From Bacteroidetes bacterium 2013_40CM_41_45 (GTDB taxonomy: Bacteria; Bacteroidota; Bacteroidia; AKYH767-A; 2013-40CM-41-45): 64,000 nt of DNA. Shown in pieces: positions 42,696-53,400 of this stretch. The stretch spans positions 595,887 to 659,886 of the forward strand of contig NGFH01000002.1 in the NCBI GenBank assembly GCA_002215675.1. Direction: 5' to 3'. A program made the position numbers and the translations under genes. How positions within the stretch are numbered: the stretch's first letter is position 1; every line of letters begins with the position of its first letter. Below the pieces are notes generated by a model. That model ran no database searches. It had not been told where the DNA came from and saw nothing but the letters and a program-made list of their open reading frames with translations.

Positions 42696-45600
42696 TCAAA
42701 CCGGAATCACTTTTCCGTCATTAAGATACACAAGATATTTTTCTACCGGCTGGTAATGCAGTTTTTCTAAAGCATCTGCATATGTTTTTATCTGGGCCAC
42801 GTCCTGCGGTTTTTCTTTTCCTGTTTTAAAGTCGAGCACTATGGCATGTTTACCCTTAAACAAAATTCTGTCAGGGCGAAGGGCAGGCGCACCGGGGAAA
42901 AGAATTTCTCTTTCAGCCAGGATTTGCCATTCGTCTGTAAAATATTTTTTGATGATTTCGTTTTCAAAAATTTTTTTAAGCTGAACCGATAAGGCGGACC
43001 GGGTTTCTTCACTTAGCATTCCGGCGTAAAACAGTTTGTTAATAGCAGATTCAAGGTCACCCGGCATTTTTATGTATGACATCACCTTATGCGCTGCCGT
43101 TCCGAAATTAATTTTCTTCACATACTCTTTTGCCATTACTCCCAGCGAAGAGCTTTTTTCTGCAACAGAAATTCTGACTCTCCAATCGGTTGAAATATAT
43201 TCTTCAAGCGTTGCAGAAGAGACACGAGTCGCTTCAGTTTTTTTGGTTTTTATCTTTTCCCCGAGGCAAAATTTTTTCATTTCCTGTACATCATTCATTT
43301 TGCCCAGTGAGGCAGCAAGAATATCGCTCACTTTTTTCGGTTCGTCCTGCTGAAGCTTAACTTTATCAGAATAAATGTATAAGCGCTCAATGGCACGGGT
43401 GCAGGCAACATACATAAGATTGAGTGCATCGCTTACGTAATTTCTTTTCTCACGAAAAAAGTCTTCTTTGAAAAATGTTTTTTCCAGCGATGAACCGTAG
43501 CGTACAGGAAACATCTGCGCCTCATCGAATGGCTCTTCAGCTGACGAAATCCACATTAATTCTTCAGAGGGAAAAATATTCCAGTTGAAAAAAGGAATGA
43601 AAACCACGGGAAACTGCAATCCTTTTGCTTTGTGAATGGTCATGATGCGGATAGCATTTTCAGATTCAGGCAGCAACACGCTGTTGCCGTCTTTGTTTTT
43701 ATTTTCATCCCACCATTCAAGAAATGATAAGACAGAAGAATTTCTCTGCCGTGAATGTTCAAGCACACAATCCTGGAAACGCTGAATGAATACATCAGCT
43801 TTTTGATTGAGGAAAAAAATCCGGAGAAGTTCTTCGCAGAGTTCAAACACCGGCAAAGAACGAAACCGCTGTACGCCGGAAATAAATTCTACCGGCAGCG
43901 TTTTATTGAACATGTTGTCTTCGAGCGGCATGGTATCGAAGAGCGTGGGAGAATTATTTTTTGTTTTTGCATCAACGCTTGCGTCACTGAAAACAGGATG
44001 CAATGCGGCAGCCGGCTCTTGCGTTACATGCAGCGAATAATAATAGTGCAGGTGTTTTTTTGAAATAACATCAGACGGTGCTAGAACATATCGCATAGCC
44101 GAAACCAGGAAACGCACAGAAGGAGAACTTGTAAGCAGCAGCGAGTCGGGCGAAATAACTTTACTGATTCCATTGCGCAGAAGAAATTCTGCCATTGCAT
44201 TTCCGTCTGCATTGTTCCGGAAAAGAAGCGCCATATCCCGGTATTCAAATCCTTCGCTGAGCAACTCACGTATTTCTCCAAGCGCTTTTTCCATTGCATA
44301 CTCTTTGAATGTATCGTTGCCATTATTCCCGTTCATTTCGGCTGCGGGAAAATCAACTTCAACATAACCGCCTTCCGAGTTTCTTTCATCAATTTCCTGG
44401 ACAAGATCCTTTTCGGAATACAAATCCGTAAAGGAATTTGCGTACGTGCCATTCAGGTTTTTAAGTGCAGAAGAAAAAAGCTGGTTATTAAATTCTACAA
44501 TATTCTTTTTGCTCCTCCGGTTTACCCTAAGACTTTCCTCTTTGATGAGAGGAGAAAACTCCCTGAGATTATTTTTTATCTCTCCTGCAAGAAGTTTTGT
44601 CTCGCCACCCCGCCATCGGTATACCGATTGTTTAACATCACCTACTATCAGCGTAAAATTTCCTTCGGCAAGCGAGTTGCGAATGAGCGGCAAAAGATTT
44701 TTCCATTGCAACACCGAAGTATCCTGGAATTCATCAATCAGGAAATGGTGATAGCGGGTTCCGGTTTTATCAAAAACGAAAGGAGTGTCATCAGAGGAAA
44801 TAAATTCTGAAATGAGCCGGGCGTTGTCGGCAACCAGCATCACTTTATTTTCGCTCCTGTATTCGGCAAGTTTTGTGCTAAGATAGCCTGTAATGCCAAG
44901 CAGGTAAATATATCTCAGCACCTCTACAGCAGAGAAATATTTTTCTCCGTTATCTTTTATTACAGAATAAATATTTTCGAGCCGCTGCTGTAATTCCTGC
45001 TCAACCAGCAAGTTGATTTTTTCTTTCAGCGCAGATTTATCAGAGCACCATATTCCCTCATTGTAGGTCTTTTCAGTGTAGCTGTTGGGTAAAACATTTT
45101 TTCCCCGCGCGCCTTTGCTTAATTTTTCAAAGTAGCCGATGATACCTTTCTTTCCGTAATAAAAGTCTTTGGCGGAGAGCCCGCTTTTGTTTACCGCCTC
45201 TATGGCCGCCTCCCCGTTATCACGTAGAATTTTTTCAAAATTGTTTCGGATAATAATCAGCTTGCTAAATAAGCTGTCTATTACTTCATGTGAGACGCCA
45301 TCCGTAAGCTGCCGTACGGTATCCTCCTTAAAAAGCTGCCCTGCTATTGTCTCTATTTCCCTGTCTATTCTCCAATGCCCGTCATCGCTCATCTTCTGCA
45401 TAACTAAATTGGTCAGCCACCGGGTAAGTTTTTCATTGGTGCCGGTTTCAGCAAACAATTCATCGCTTATAGATTCAATCACCTTGTCAGAATCAATTTC
45501 CACATCAATGCCTGCCGGAAGATTTATTTCCCTCGCAACAGAGCGAATGATGCGGAAGAAAAAACTATCTATGGTGCTTACAGAAAAATCGCTGTAGTTA

Positions 45601-45887
45601 TGAAGTATGAGTGACAGGCAAAGAGCGGCATTCGTTTTAATATTTAAAGCAGGAGGAAGAAATTTTTGAAGCTGCCCATGCAACGAATTATTTTTTCCTT
45701 CCGATAATTCCTTTAGCGCAGAAATAATTCTGCTTTTCATTTCTTCTGCCGCCTTATTGGTAAAGGTGATGGCAAGAATATGACGAAACTCACGGGGATT
45801 GAGGAGCACCAGTTTCAGGTACTCCAGCACCAGCATATATGTTTTTCCCGAACCGGCAGAAGAGCGGTAGATTCGGAGTTCATTCAT
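42696..45887 (-). CDS. AddA-like UvrD-type helicase/nuclease
   Basis: A 1063-residue SF1A helicase with a C-terminal nuclease, like the A subunit of AddAB/RecB. Helicase motifs in order: RSSAGSGKTYMLVLEYL (I), AITFTNKAAEEMKSRI (Ia), HFLIDEFQDTSVLQWKNL (II), LIVGDVKQSVYRWRGGE (III), RIMTIHKAKGLQFPVVF (V), LMYVACTRAIERLYIYS (VI). The C-terminus has FGTAAHKVMSYI and the PD-(D/E)XK active site RPDRILFKGKHAIVLDFKTG. With the AddB-like protein at 35717-38566 it would resect DNA ends for recombination. The two genes are not adjacent: a T9SS gene on the other strand lies between. Confidence 0.9.
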   Translation of the reverse strand: MNELRIYRSSAGSGKTYMLVLEYLKLVLLNPREFRHILAITFTNKAAEEMKSRIISALKELSEGKNNSLHGQLQKFLPPALNIKTNAALCLSLILHNYSDFSVSTIDSFFFRIIRSVAREINLPAGIDVEIDSDKVIESISDELFAETGTNEKLTRWLTNLVMQKMSDDGHWRIDREIETIAGQLFKEDTVRQLTDGVSHEVIDSLFSKLIIIRNNFEKILRDNGEAAIEAVNKSGLSAKDFYYGKKGIIGYFEKLSKGARGKNVLPNSYTEKTYNEGIWCSDKSALKEKINLLVEQELQQRLENIYSVIKDNGEKYFSAVEVLRYIYLLGITGYLSTKLAEYRSENKVMLVADNARLISEFISSDDTPFVFDKTGTRYHHFLIDEFQDTSVLQWKNLLPLIRNSLAEGNFTLIVGDVKQSVYRWRGGETKLLAGEIKNNLREFSPLIKEESLRVNRRSKKNIVEFNNQLFSSALKNLNGTYANSFTDLYSEKDLVQEIDERNSEGGYVEVDFPAAEMNGNNGNDTFKEYAMEKALGEIRELLSEGFEYRDMALLFRNNADGNAMAEFLLRNGISKVISPDSLLLTSSPSVRFLVSAMRYVLAPSDVISKKHLHYYYSLHVTQEPAAALHPVFSDASVDAKTKNNSPTLFDTMPLEDNMFNKTLPVEFISGVQRFRSLPVFELCEELLRIFFLNQKADVFIQRFQDCVLEHSRQRNSSVLSFLEWWDENKNKDGNSVLLPESENAIRIMTIHKAKGLQFPVVFIPFFNWNIFPSEELMWISSAEEPFDEAQMFPVRYGSSLEKTFFKEDFFREKRNYVSDALNLMYVACTRAIERLYIYSDKVKLQQDEPKKVSDILAASLGKMNDVQEMKKFCLGEKIKTKKTEATRVSSATLEEYISTDWRVRISVAEKSSSLGVMAKEYVKKINFGTAAHKVMSYIKMPGDLESAINKLFYAGMLSEETRSALSVQLKKIFENEIIKKYFTDEWQILAEREILFPGAPALRPDRILFKGKHAIVLDFKTGKEKPQDVAQIKTYADALEKLHYQPVEKYLVYLNDGKVIPV

Positions 45888-45926
45888 GAGAAAAAATATT
45901 GAACCCGGACAGGCAAGCGAAACACT

Positions 45927-47207
45927 TCAGCGGGCAATCGTGAACCGTGTAGCGCGTACAGAACGGGGAGAAGTGATTTTTAGAAAGTAAGTTCCTTCGG
46001 CTAAGGATGAGATATTGATAGCGGTTTGAGGTTTGAGGTTTGAAGTTTGAAGTTGAAAAACACGTTGACCGAACACATCACAAATTTCAACAGCGCTTTT
46101 TTCGTATAACATATAACTTGTAACGTATAACTCATTGTTTGCCGGATTGGGATAAACTGAAATTTCAGTTTCGTGATTGACTTCATTAATTCCAACCGGG
46201 GTGCATCCATCTGATGTAAGAATTGTCTGCCGTAACGTTGCAAGAGTGGCATTCATCCTTAAAGCTTGCCCCTGGGTGAACATATTCATACAAGCATCGT
46301 CTGTATAATCCATGTAATTCATAAACATAATGCCCGGATAATTCGGAGAGCATGCGTCATAAACCGGAAATGCAGGGCAGCCCGATGTTTCAGATGCCTG
46401 GGGTGGTGTATCACTTATGAAGTCGTCATTGCCGCCATTCCAGGGGCATGTGCCGCCATCATCACCCCAGGGATGATACAATCCAAGCCAGTGGCCCACT
46501 TCATGAGTAGTGGTTCTGCCAAGATGAAATGGCGTGGTAACGTACTGCGTGTCACCGAATGCACGGGTAGTAACCACACATCCATCAAGTGATGAATCAG
46601 AATTAACACTCGGCATTTGTGTATAACCGAGGTAAGTGCCTGCAAGCGTACACACCCAGATATTTAAATATTTATTTCTGTCCCACGCATCGAGTCCGCC
46701 GGTAACATACCATTTCATTTCATCATTGTTTGACCACGTGCTGACACTGGTATTTTGCCTCCGCTCAATGCCATTCGTTGGGCCACCGTTCGGGTTGCGT
46801 GTTGCAAGACAAAATTGAATTCCCGTATTAGCAGCCACAGAGTGAAAAGCAGCCGGAGTTAAAGTAGTATCTGAATTAAGGCGCGCATAGTCCCTGTTGA
46901 GCACATCAATTTGCGACAGGATCTGAGCGTCTGAAATGTTTTGAAGATTGATATTATAAAGGACGTGAATTACAACCGGAATGGTAATTACACTTCTTGT
47001 ATTTTCAGAAGCATGCTCAGCCATATATTGCTTGATAAGCTGATTAGTGTGCTGCCGTGCCTCTGCTAAGGCAGGATTCTGCTGCTCTTTCAACTTATTG
47101 TATTCTACGGTTGCGCAGCGCCTCACAGGTTGCTGCGCAGAAAGCGTTGACGCTAAGATGCTTGCAAAAAATAATACGGATAAATGTTTGAAAGGCGCGT
47201 TTTTCAT
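45927..47207 (-). CDS. Secreted M43 (pappalysin-like) zinc metalloprotease, T9SS type A
   Basis: A 426-residue exported protease: signal peptide (LSVLFFASILASTLSAQ), propeptide region, then the M43 catalytic domain. The zinc site is HEVGHWLGLYH (H235, E236, H239, H245), and MNYMDYTDDACMNMFT provides the Met-turn (NYMDY). The C-terminal type A sorting domain contains ISVYPNPANNELYV and GTYFLKIT. Its sorting domain is interrupted by two different heptanucleotide arrays (46023-46057 and 46104-46131), which encode QTSNLKPQT and ELYVTSYMLYE. It follows the AddA-like gene on the same strand but in the upstream position (39-base gap). Substrate unknown. Confidence 0.92.
   Translation of the reverse strand: MKNAPFKHLSVLFFASILASTLSAQQPVRRCATVEYNKLKEQQNPALAEARQHTNQLIKQYMAEHASENTRSVITIPVVIHVLYNINLQNISDAQILSQIDVLNRDYARLNSDTTLTPAAFHSVAANTGIQFCLATRNPNGGPTNGIERRQNTSVSTWSNNDEMKWYVTGGLDAWDRNKYLNIWVCTLAGTYLGYTQMPSVNSDSSLDGCVVTTRAFGDTQYVTTPFHLGRTTTHEVGHWLGLYHPWGDDGGTCPWNGGNDDFISDTPPQASETSGCPAFPVYDACSPNYPGIMFMNYMDYTDDACMNMFTQGQALRMNATLATLRQTILTSDGCTPVGINEVNHETEISVYPNPANNELYVTSYMLYEKSAVEICDVFGQRVFQLQTSNLKPQTAINISSLAEGTYFLKITSPRSVRATRFTIAR
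46023..46057. repeat. Period-7 array (TTTGAGG family) inside the M43 protease gene
   Basis: GGTTTGA three times, AGTTTGA, AGTTGAA on the plus strand; the coding strand consensus is NNAAACC. It encodes LQTSNLKPQTA in the sorting domain. Confidence 0.85.
46104..46131. repeat. Period-7 array (TATAAC family) inside the M43 protease gene
   Basis: GTATAAC ATATAAC TTGTAAC GTATAAC on the plus strand, the same words as in the rpmB leader and the mreB-mreC gap. On the coding strand it encodes ELYVTSYMLYE within the sorting domain. Confidence 0.85.
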
Positions 47208-47403
47208 CTTCTAATATTCAACAAATATACGCTGAATATGCGCTGATGTGCAAATGAAAATGTGAACATTTCTGCCCGATTATTTGCAAGATTCATTACG
47301 GATGTAAGATTTCTGCAAGGTATCGCCAAAGAGACCTACCCCGCGCTTCTATTTTGCCGACGAAAAATAGCGCCCTTTATATAAGAGCGCAAAACTTACG
47401 AGT

Positions 47404-50400
47404 ATGAAAAAAATACTACTCACCTTGTGTTTCATCACCTCACTGATGTATGAATCACAGCTTGCCGCCCAGCCATGCAACCCGCTTACTCCCACGTTTA
47501 GTATCAACTTAACAGGAGTTCCGGACAGTGTCTGGACAAGTCCTCCTACTTTCAGATTTGGATATTGCTGCACTGCAAATGGGGCTGACAAATGTGTCGA
47601 GTTTAACATTACCCTGGATACTGCTGCTGTCGGTATTACATTTAATATTACCTGTGGCGCTATGCCTGCAGGTGCCCTTTATTACCAGGTTAACTGCGGA
47701 CCTCCCGTTCCAGTAGGGCAGCCGATATGTTTGAGTGGTGTAGGACCTCACAGGCTTACTTTCTGTAAGCCGGGAAATAATGCAAACTGCTTTAGCATCA
47801 CGTCAAACCCGAAGCCTACAATGACCGGAAATATTACTGTAACACAGGCGTGCCTGGGTGTAATAGGTATAACCGGTTTGGATACTACAACGGTTACCTG
47901 GACGTCGGTTCCTTTTAATGCAACATACAATTCGTTTCTAAGCTGCTCTACAGGATGTAGTACCGTATTGATTAATCCTGGCCTAAATCCTCCTCCCTAT
48001 GTTGATTACCAGGTTTGCGGTAATGTAGTAGGTTCGTGCGGATTGGTTTACTGGTGCGATACTGCCCGCGTATCTTTCTTCAATAATCTTGCAGTCAGTA
48101 TAACACCTGTGAATCCTGTATTATGTGCCGGACCGGGAAATACGGTTATGGTCACTGCAAACCCTTCAGGCGGGGCTCCGCCATATACGTATACATGGAG
48201 TACAGGTGCGACTACTCAAAGCATTACAGTCGGCCCCGGGGTATATACCGTTTCCCTGGATGACTCGGTGCATTGTTCTACCGCTACGGCCACTGTTAAC
48301 GTTACGGCACTGCCTGCTCCTATTACTTGCAGTGCAGGAAATGATACTACTATTTGCTCTGACCAGGCTTGGGTATACCTTCACGGAACTGTACAGGTTG
48401 CTACAGGCGGCCAGTGGCTCGGCGGAATGGGAATATTCGTTCCTAACAATACAACACTTAATGCAACTTATTATCCTTCACCGGCTGAAATAAGCAGTGG
48501 CTTGGCTGCGCTTATACTTGAAACAACAGGTAACCAGGGCTGCCCCCCGGTAACCGATACAATGTTTATTCTTATTGTACCTCCTCCTTCACCGGTAATA
48601 AGCGGGCCCACTTCTCTGTGTGCTCTTGGCAGCGCTGCTTATTATTCTGCCAGTGCAGCTCCGGGTCATACCTATAGCTGGTCTGTTGTAGGCGGAAGTA
48701 TAAACGGTTCAACAACATCCAGCACCATTAACGTTTCGTGGGGACCTTCCGGTATAGGTACCGTTATATTGACCCAAACGAATCAATATGGTTGTGATTC
48801 TACCACTACTCAAAACGTAACGTTGCTTGCGAATCCGGGCCCTGTAATTACCGGTCCCGGTTCTATATGCAGGCTCACAGGTGGAACATATTCAGTAACT
48901 GCTTTTGCGGGTTATACATATGCATGGAGTGTTACAGGCGGAAGCATTAATGGTGCCTCGAATTCAAACAGCATTAACGTAAGCTGGGGAAATACAAGCT
49001 CCGGGACGGTGACCATTACTGAAACAAACTCATTCGGGTGTGATTCAACCATAACAAGGAACATAACATTGAATCCATATCCTGTTCCTGTTATTTCAGG
49101 GCCCAACAGTGTGTGCCGTTTAACAGGCGCCACCTATTCCGTAGCCAGCATTCCGGGAGATTCGTATGGCTGGACAATTACAGGAGGAGCCATTAGCGGA
49201 CTTTCAAACGGAAGTTCCGTGAATGTATCGTGGGGTAATTCGGCTTCAGGAACAATAAGCGTAATTCAAACCAATGCATTCGGGTGCGATTCAACGGTCA
49301 CTATGAACGTAACGCTTAACCCTTATCCCGTTCCGGTTATTACCGGAAGCAATAGTGTGTGCCGTTTAACGTCTTCTATATATTCTGTGACTTCTGTTCC
49401 GGGCGATATTTATGCCTGGTCAGTAACAGGCGGAAGCATTAACGGTTCTCCCAATTCAAATTCAATAACCGTATCGTGGGGTAATACTGCATCGGGAACG
49501 GTTAGTGTTACTCAGACCAATGGTTTCGGTTGTGACTCGACTGTTACAATGAACGTAACGCTTAATCCTTATCCTGTACCTGTTATAGTCGGAAGCGACA
49601 CCGTCTGCAGATTGACGGCGGCTACATATTCCGTAACTGCCGTTGCAGGTAACACTTACAATTGGAGTGTTACGGGTGGAAGCATTAACGGTCTTCCCAA
49701 CTCAAACAGCATTACTGTAAGCTGGGGCAACACCGGTTCAGGAAGTGTTACCGTAACTCAGATTAATACATTCGGGTGTGATTCAACCGTAACAATGAAC
49801 GTAATATTGAGTCCGTATCCTGTTCCGGTTATTTCGGGAAGCCCTGGTGTGTGCCGTTTAACAGCCGCCTCTTATTCTGTAGCCAGCATTGCCGGAAATA
49901 CATATGGATGGACAATTACAGGCGGAAGCATTACCGGCCCTGCAAACGGAAACTCGGTGAATGTATCATGGGGTAATTCGGCTTCAGGAACAATAAGCGT
50001 AATTCAAACCAATGCATTAGGGTGCGATTCAACAGTCAGCATGAACGTTACCCTTAACCCTTATCCTGTACCGGTTATTACCGGAAATACCAGTGTGTGC
50101 CGCTTAACGTCTTCGACATATTCTGTGCCTTTTGTTGCAGGCGATTTATATGCATGGTCAGTGACAGGCGGAAGCATCAATGGTCCTTCAAATTCAAATT
50201 CAATAACCATATCGTGGGGTAATTTTGTCTCCGGAACGGTTAGTGTCACGCAGACCAATGGATTTGGTTGTGACTCGACTGTTTCGATAAACGTAACTCT
50301 TAATCCTTATCCTGTTCCGGTTATTACCGGGCCTAACTCTGCTTGCAGGTTAACCGCTTCTTCGTATTCCGTAACTGCCGTTGCAGGTAATACATACAGC

Positions 50401-53400
50401 TGGACGGTTACAGGCGGAAGCATTAACGGTTTTGCTAACTCAAACAATGTTAATATAAGCTGGGGCAACTCTGCTTCAGGCACGGTTACGGTTACCCAGA
50501 TTAATGCATTCGGGTGTGATTCAACCGTCACCAGGAACGTAACGCTTAACCCTTATCCTATACCTGTCATAACCGGTCCTGCCAACGTTTGTCAATTCTC
50601 AGGCTCTACATATTCCGTGACCAACACTGCGGGCGATACTTATGCATGGAGTGTTACGGGTGGTAGCATCAATGGCTCTTCAACCTTAAATTCCGTAACG
50701 GTGTCATGGGGTTCATCTCCGTTAGGAACGATTACCGTAACACAAATCAATTTATTTGGATGCGATTCAACTGTGAGTCGTACCATAACGTTAATAGCGA
50801 ACCCGACACCTGTAATAAGCGGCCCCAACTCTATTTGCAGATTAACCGCAGGAGCCTATTCAGTTCCTGGTGTAGCCGGTGATACATACAGCTGGAGCGT
50901 AACGGGCGGAAGCATTAACGGACCTTCAAATTCTAATAGTGTAAATATAAGCTGGGGAGCTTTTGCTTCAGGAACTGTTAGTATAACACAAACCAATTCA
51001 TTAGGATGTGACTCCACAGTCACTATGAACGTAATATTGAATCCATATCCTGTTCCGGTTATTTCGGGAAGCCCCGGTGCGTGCCGTTTAACGGGCGCTA
51101 CCTATTCTGTAGCCAGCATTCCTGGAGATACCTATGGATGGACCGTTACAGGCGGAAGTATTAACGGCCTTGCAAACGGAAGTTCGGTCAACGTATCATG
51201 GGGTAATAACCCTTCAGGAACAATAAGCGTTACTCAAACCAATGCATTCGGGTGCGATTCAACAGTCACTATGAACGTTACCCTTAATCCTTATCCTGTG
51301 CCGGTTATTACCGGACCTAACAGCGTGTGCCGCTTAACGTCTTCGGCATATTCTGTGCTTTTTGTTCCGGGCGATGTATATGCCTGGTCAGCAGTAGGCG
51401 GAAGTATCAACGGTTCTCCTAATTCAAATTCAATAACCGTATCGTGGGGTAACTCTGCTTCCGGAACGATTAGTGTCACTCAGACCAATGCATTTGGCTG
51501 TGACTCTTCGGTTACGATGAACGTAACTCTTAATCCTTATCCTGTGCCTGTTATTACCGGACCTAACTCTGTCTGCAGATTAACTGCTGCTACATATTCT
51601 GTCACGGCTATTGCAGGTAATACGTATGCATGGAGTGCTACAGGCGGAAGCATTAATGGTTCGGTAAACTCAAACGTCATCAGTGTAAGCTGGGGAAATA
51701 CAACCTTCGGAACGGTGACCGTTACCCAAACAAACATGTTGGGGTGCGATTCAACGGTTACCAGGAACGTAACGCTTAACCCTTATCCTTTACCTGTCAT
51801 AACCGGTAATGCCAACGCTTGTCAATTATCGGGCTCTACATATTCCGTAACCAACACTCCGGGCGATACTTATGCATGGAGTGTTACGGGCGGTAGTATT
51901 AACGGCTTTTCAACTTCAAGCTCCATAACAGTATCCTGGGGAAATTTTCCTTCAGGAACTGTCACTGTAACACAAACCAATTCATTCGGGTGCGATTCAA
52001 CTGTGAGCCGTACCATAACGTTAATAGTGAACCCGACACCTGTAATAAGCGGTCCTGCTTCTCTGTGCAGATTGACTGCAGGCTCTTACTCAGTTGCTGC
52101 CGCAGCCGGTAATACATACAACTGGAGCGTATCAGGCGGAAGCATTAACGGACCTTCAAGTTCTAATAGCGTAAACATAAGCTGGGGAAATTTTCCTTCA
52201 GGAACTGTTACGGTAACACAAACCAATGCATCGGGATGTGACTCTACAGTCAGCATGAACGTAACATTGAATCCATACCCCTTACCTGTTATTTCAGGAA
52301 GTTCTACTATATGCCAGTTGTCGACCGGTACCTATTCTGTATCCAGCGTTGCGGGAAATACCTATGCGTGGTCGGCTACGGGCGGAAGTATTAATGGTTC
52401 CTCAACATTAAACTCTGTAACTATATCATGGGGCGCTTCTGCGTCAGGAACGGTTAGCGTTACACAAACTAATTCAATTGGGTGCGACTCTACAGTTACC
52501 TTAAACGTGACCTTGTTGCCTCGTCCTGTTCCTGTAATTGCAGGTAATAATAACGTTTGTGCAGGAAGCGCTAATATATATTCTGCGACCAGCGCAGTAG
52601 GTAATACATATAACTGGAGCGTTGCAGGCGGAACGATTGCCGGCTCAGCTAACTCTAACTCTGTTAATATAATATGGGGTATGGGTAGCTCCGGAACAGT
52701 TACCGTTACACAAACCGATGCGTCCGGCTGCGATTCCACTGTGAGCCGCGTTATAACCTTAATGTCGCAGCCGACACCGGTTATTAACGGACCTAATTCA
52801 CTGTGCAGGTTAACGGGCGGGTCATATTCAGTTATACCTACAGCCGGTAATACCTACAGCTGGAGCGTAACAAGCGGAAGTATTAATGGTTCTTCAATTA
52901 ACAATACAGTTAATGTAAGCTGGGGAAATTATTCTTCCGGAACGGTAACTTTAACAGAAACCAATCTGTCGGGTTGTGATTCTACCATAACCATGAATGT
53001 GACTTTGAACCCTTATCCGCTGCCCGTTATTTCAGGAAGTACCAGTGTGTGCCAATTAACTGCCTCAACATATTCTGTGTCCAGCGTGCCTGGAAATACG
53101 TACGCATGGTCGGTTACCGGCGGAAGCTTCAACGGTTCTTCTATTGTCAACACAGTAACTATATCATGGGGTACTTCAGCTACAGGTACGATTACCGTTA
53201 CACAAACTAATGCATTCGGCTGCGATTCAACAGTAAGCAAAACTATAACCCTGATAGCGCCTCCTACACCTGTCATCAACGGTAACACGACCGTTTGCGC
53301 AGGAAGCACCACTTCATTTACAGTGCCCAGTGCTTCGGGTAACATGTTTGCATGGAGCGTTACGGGCGGTGCCATTTCCGGTTCTCCAAACTCCAATGCT

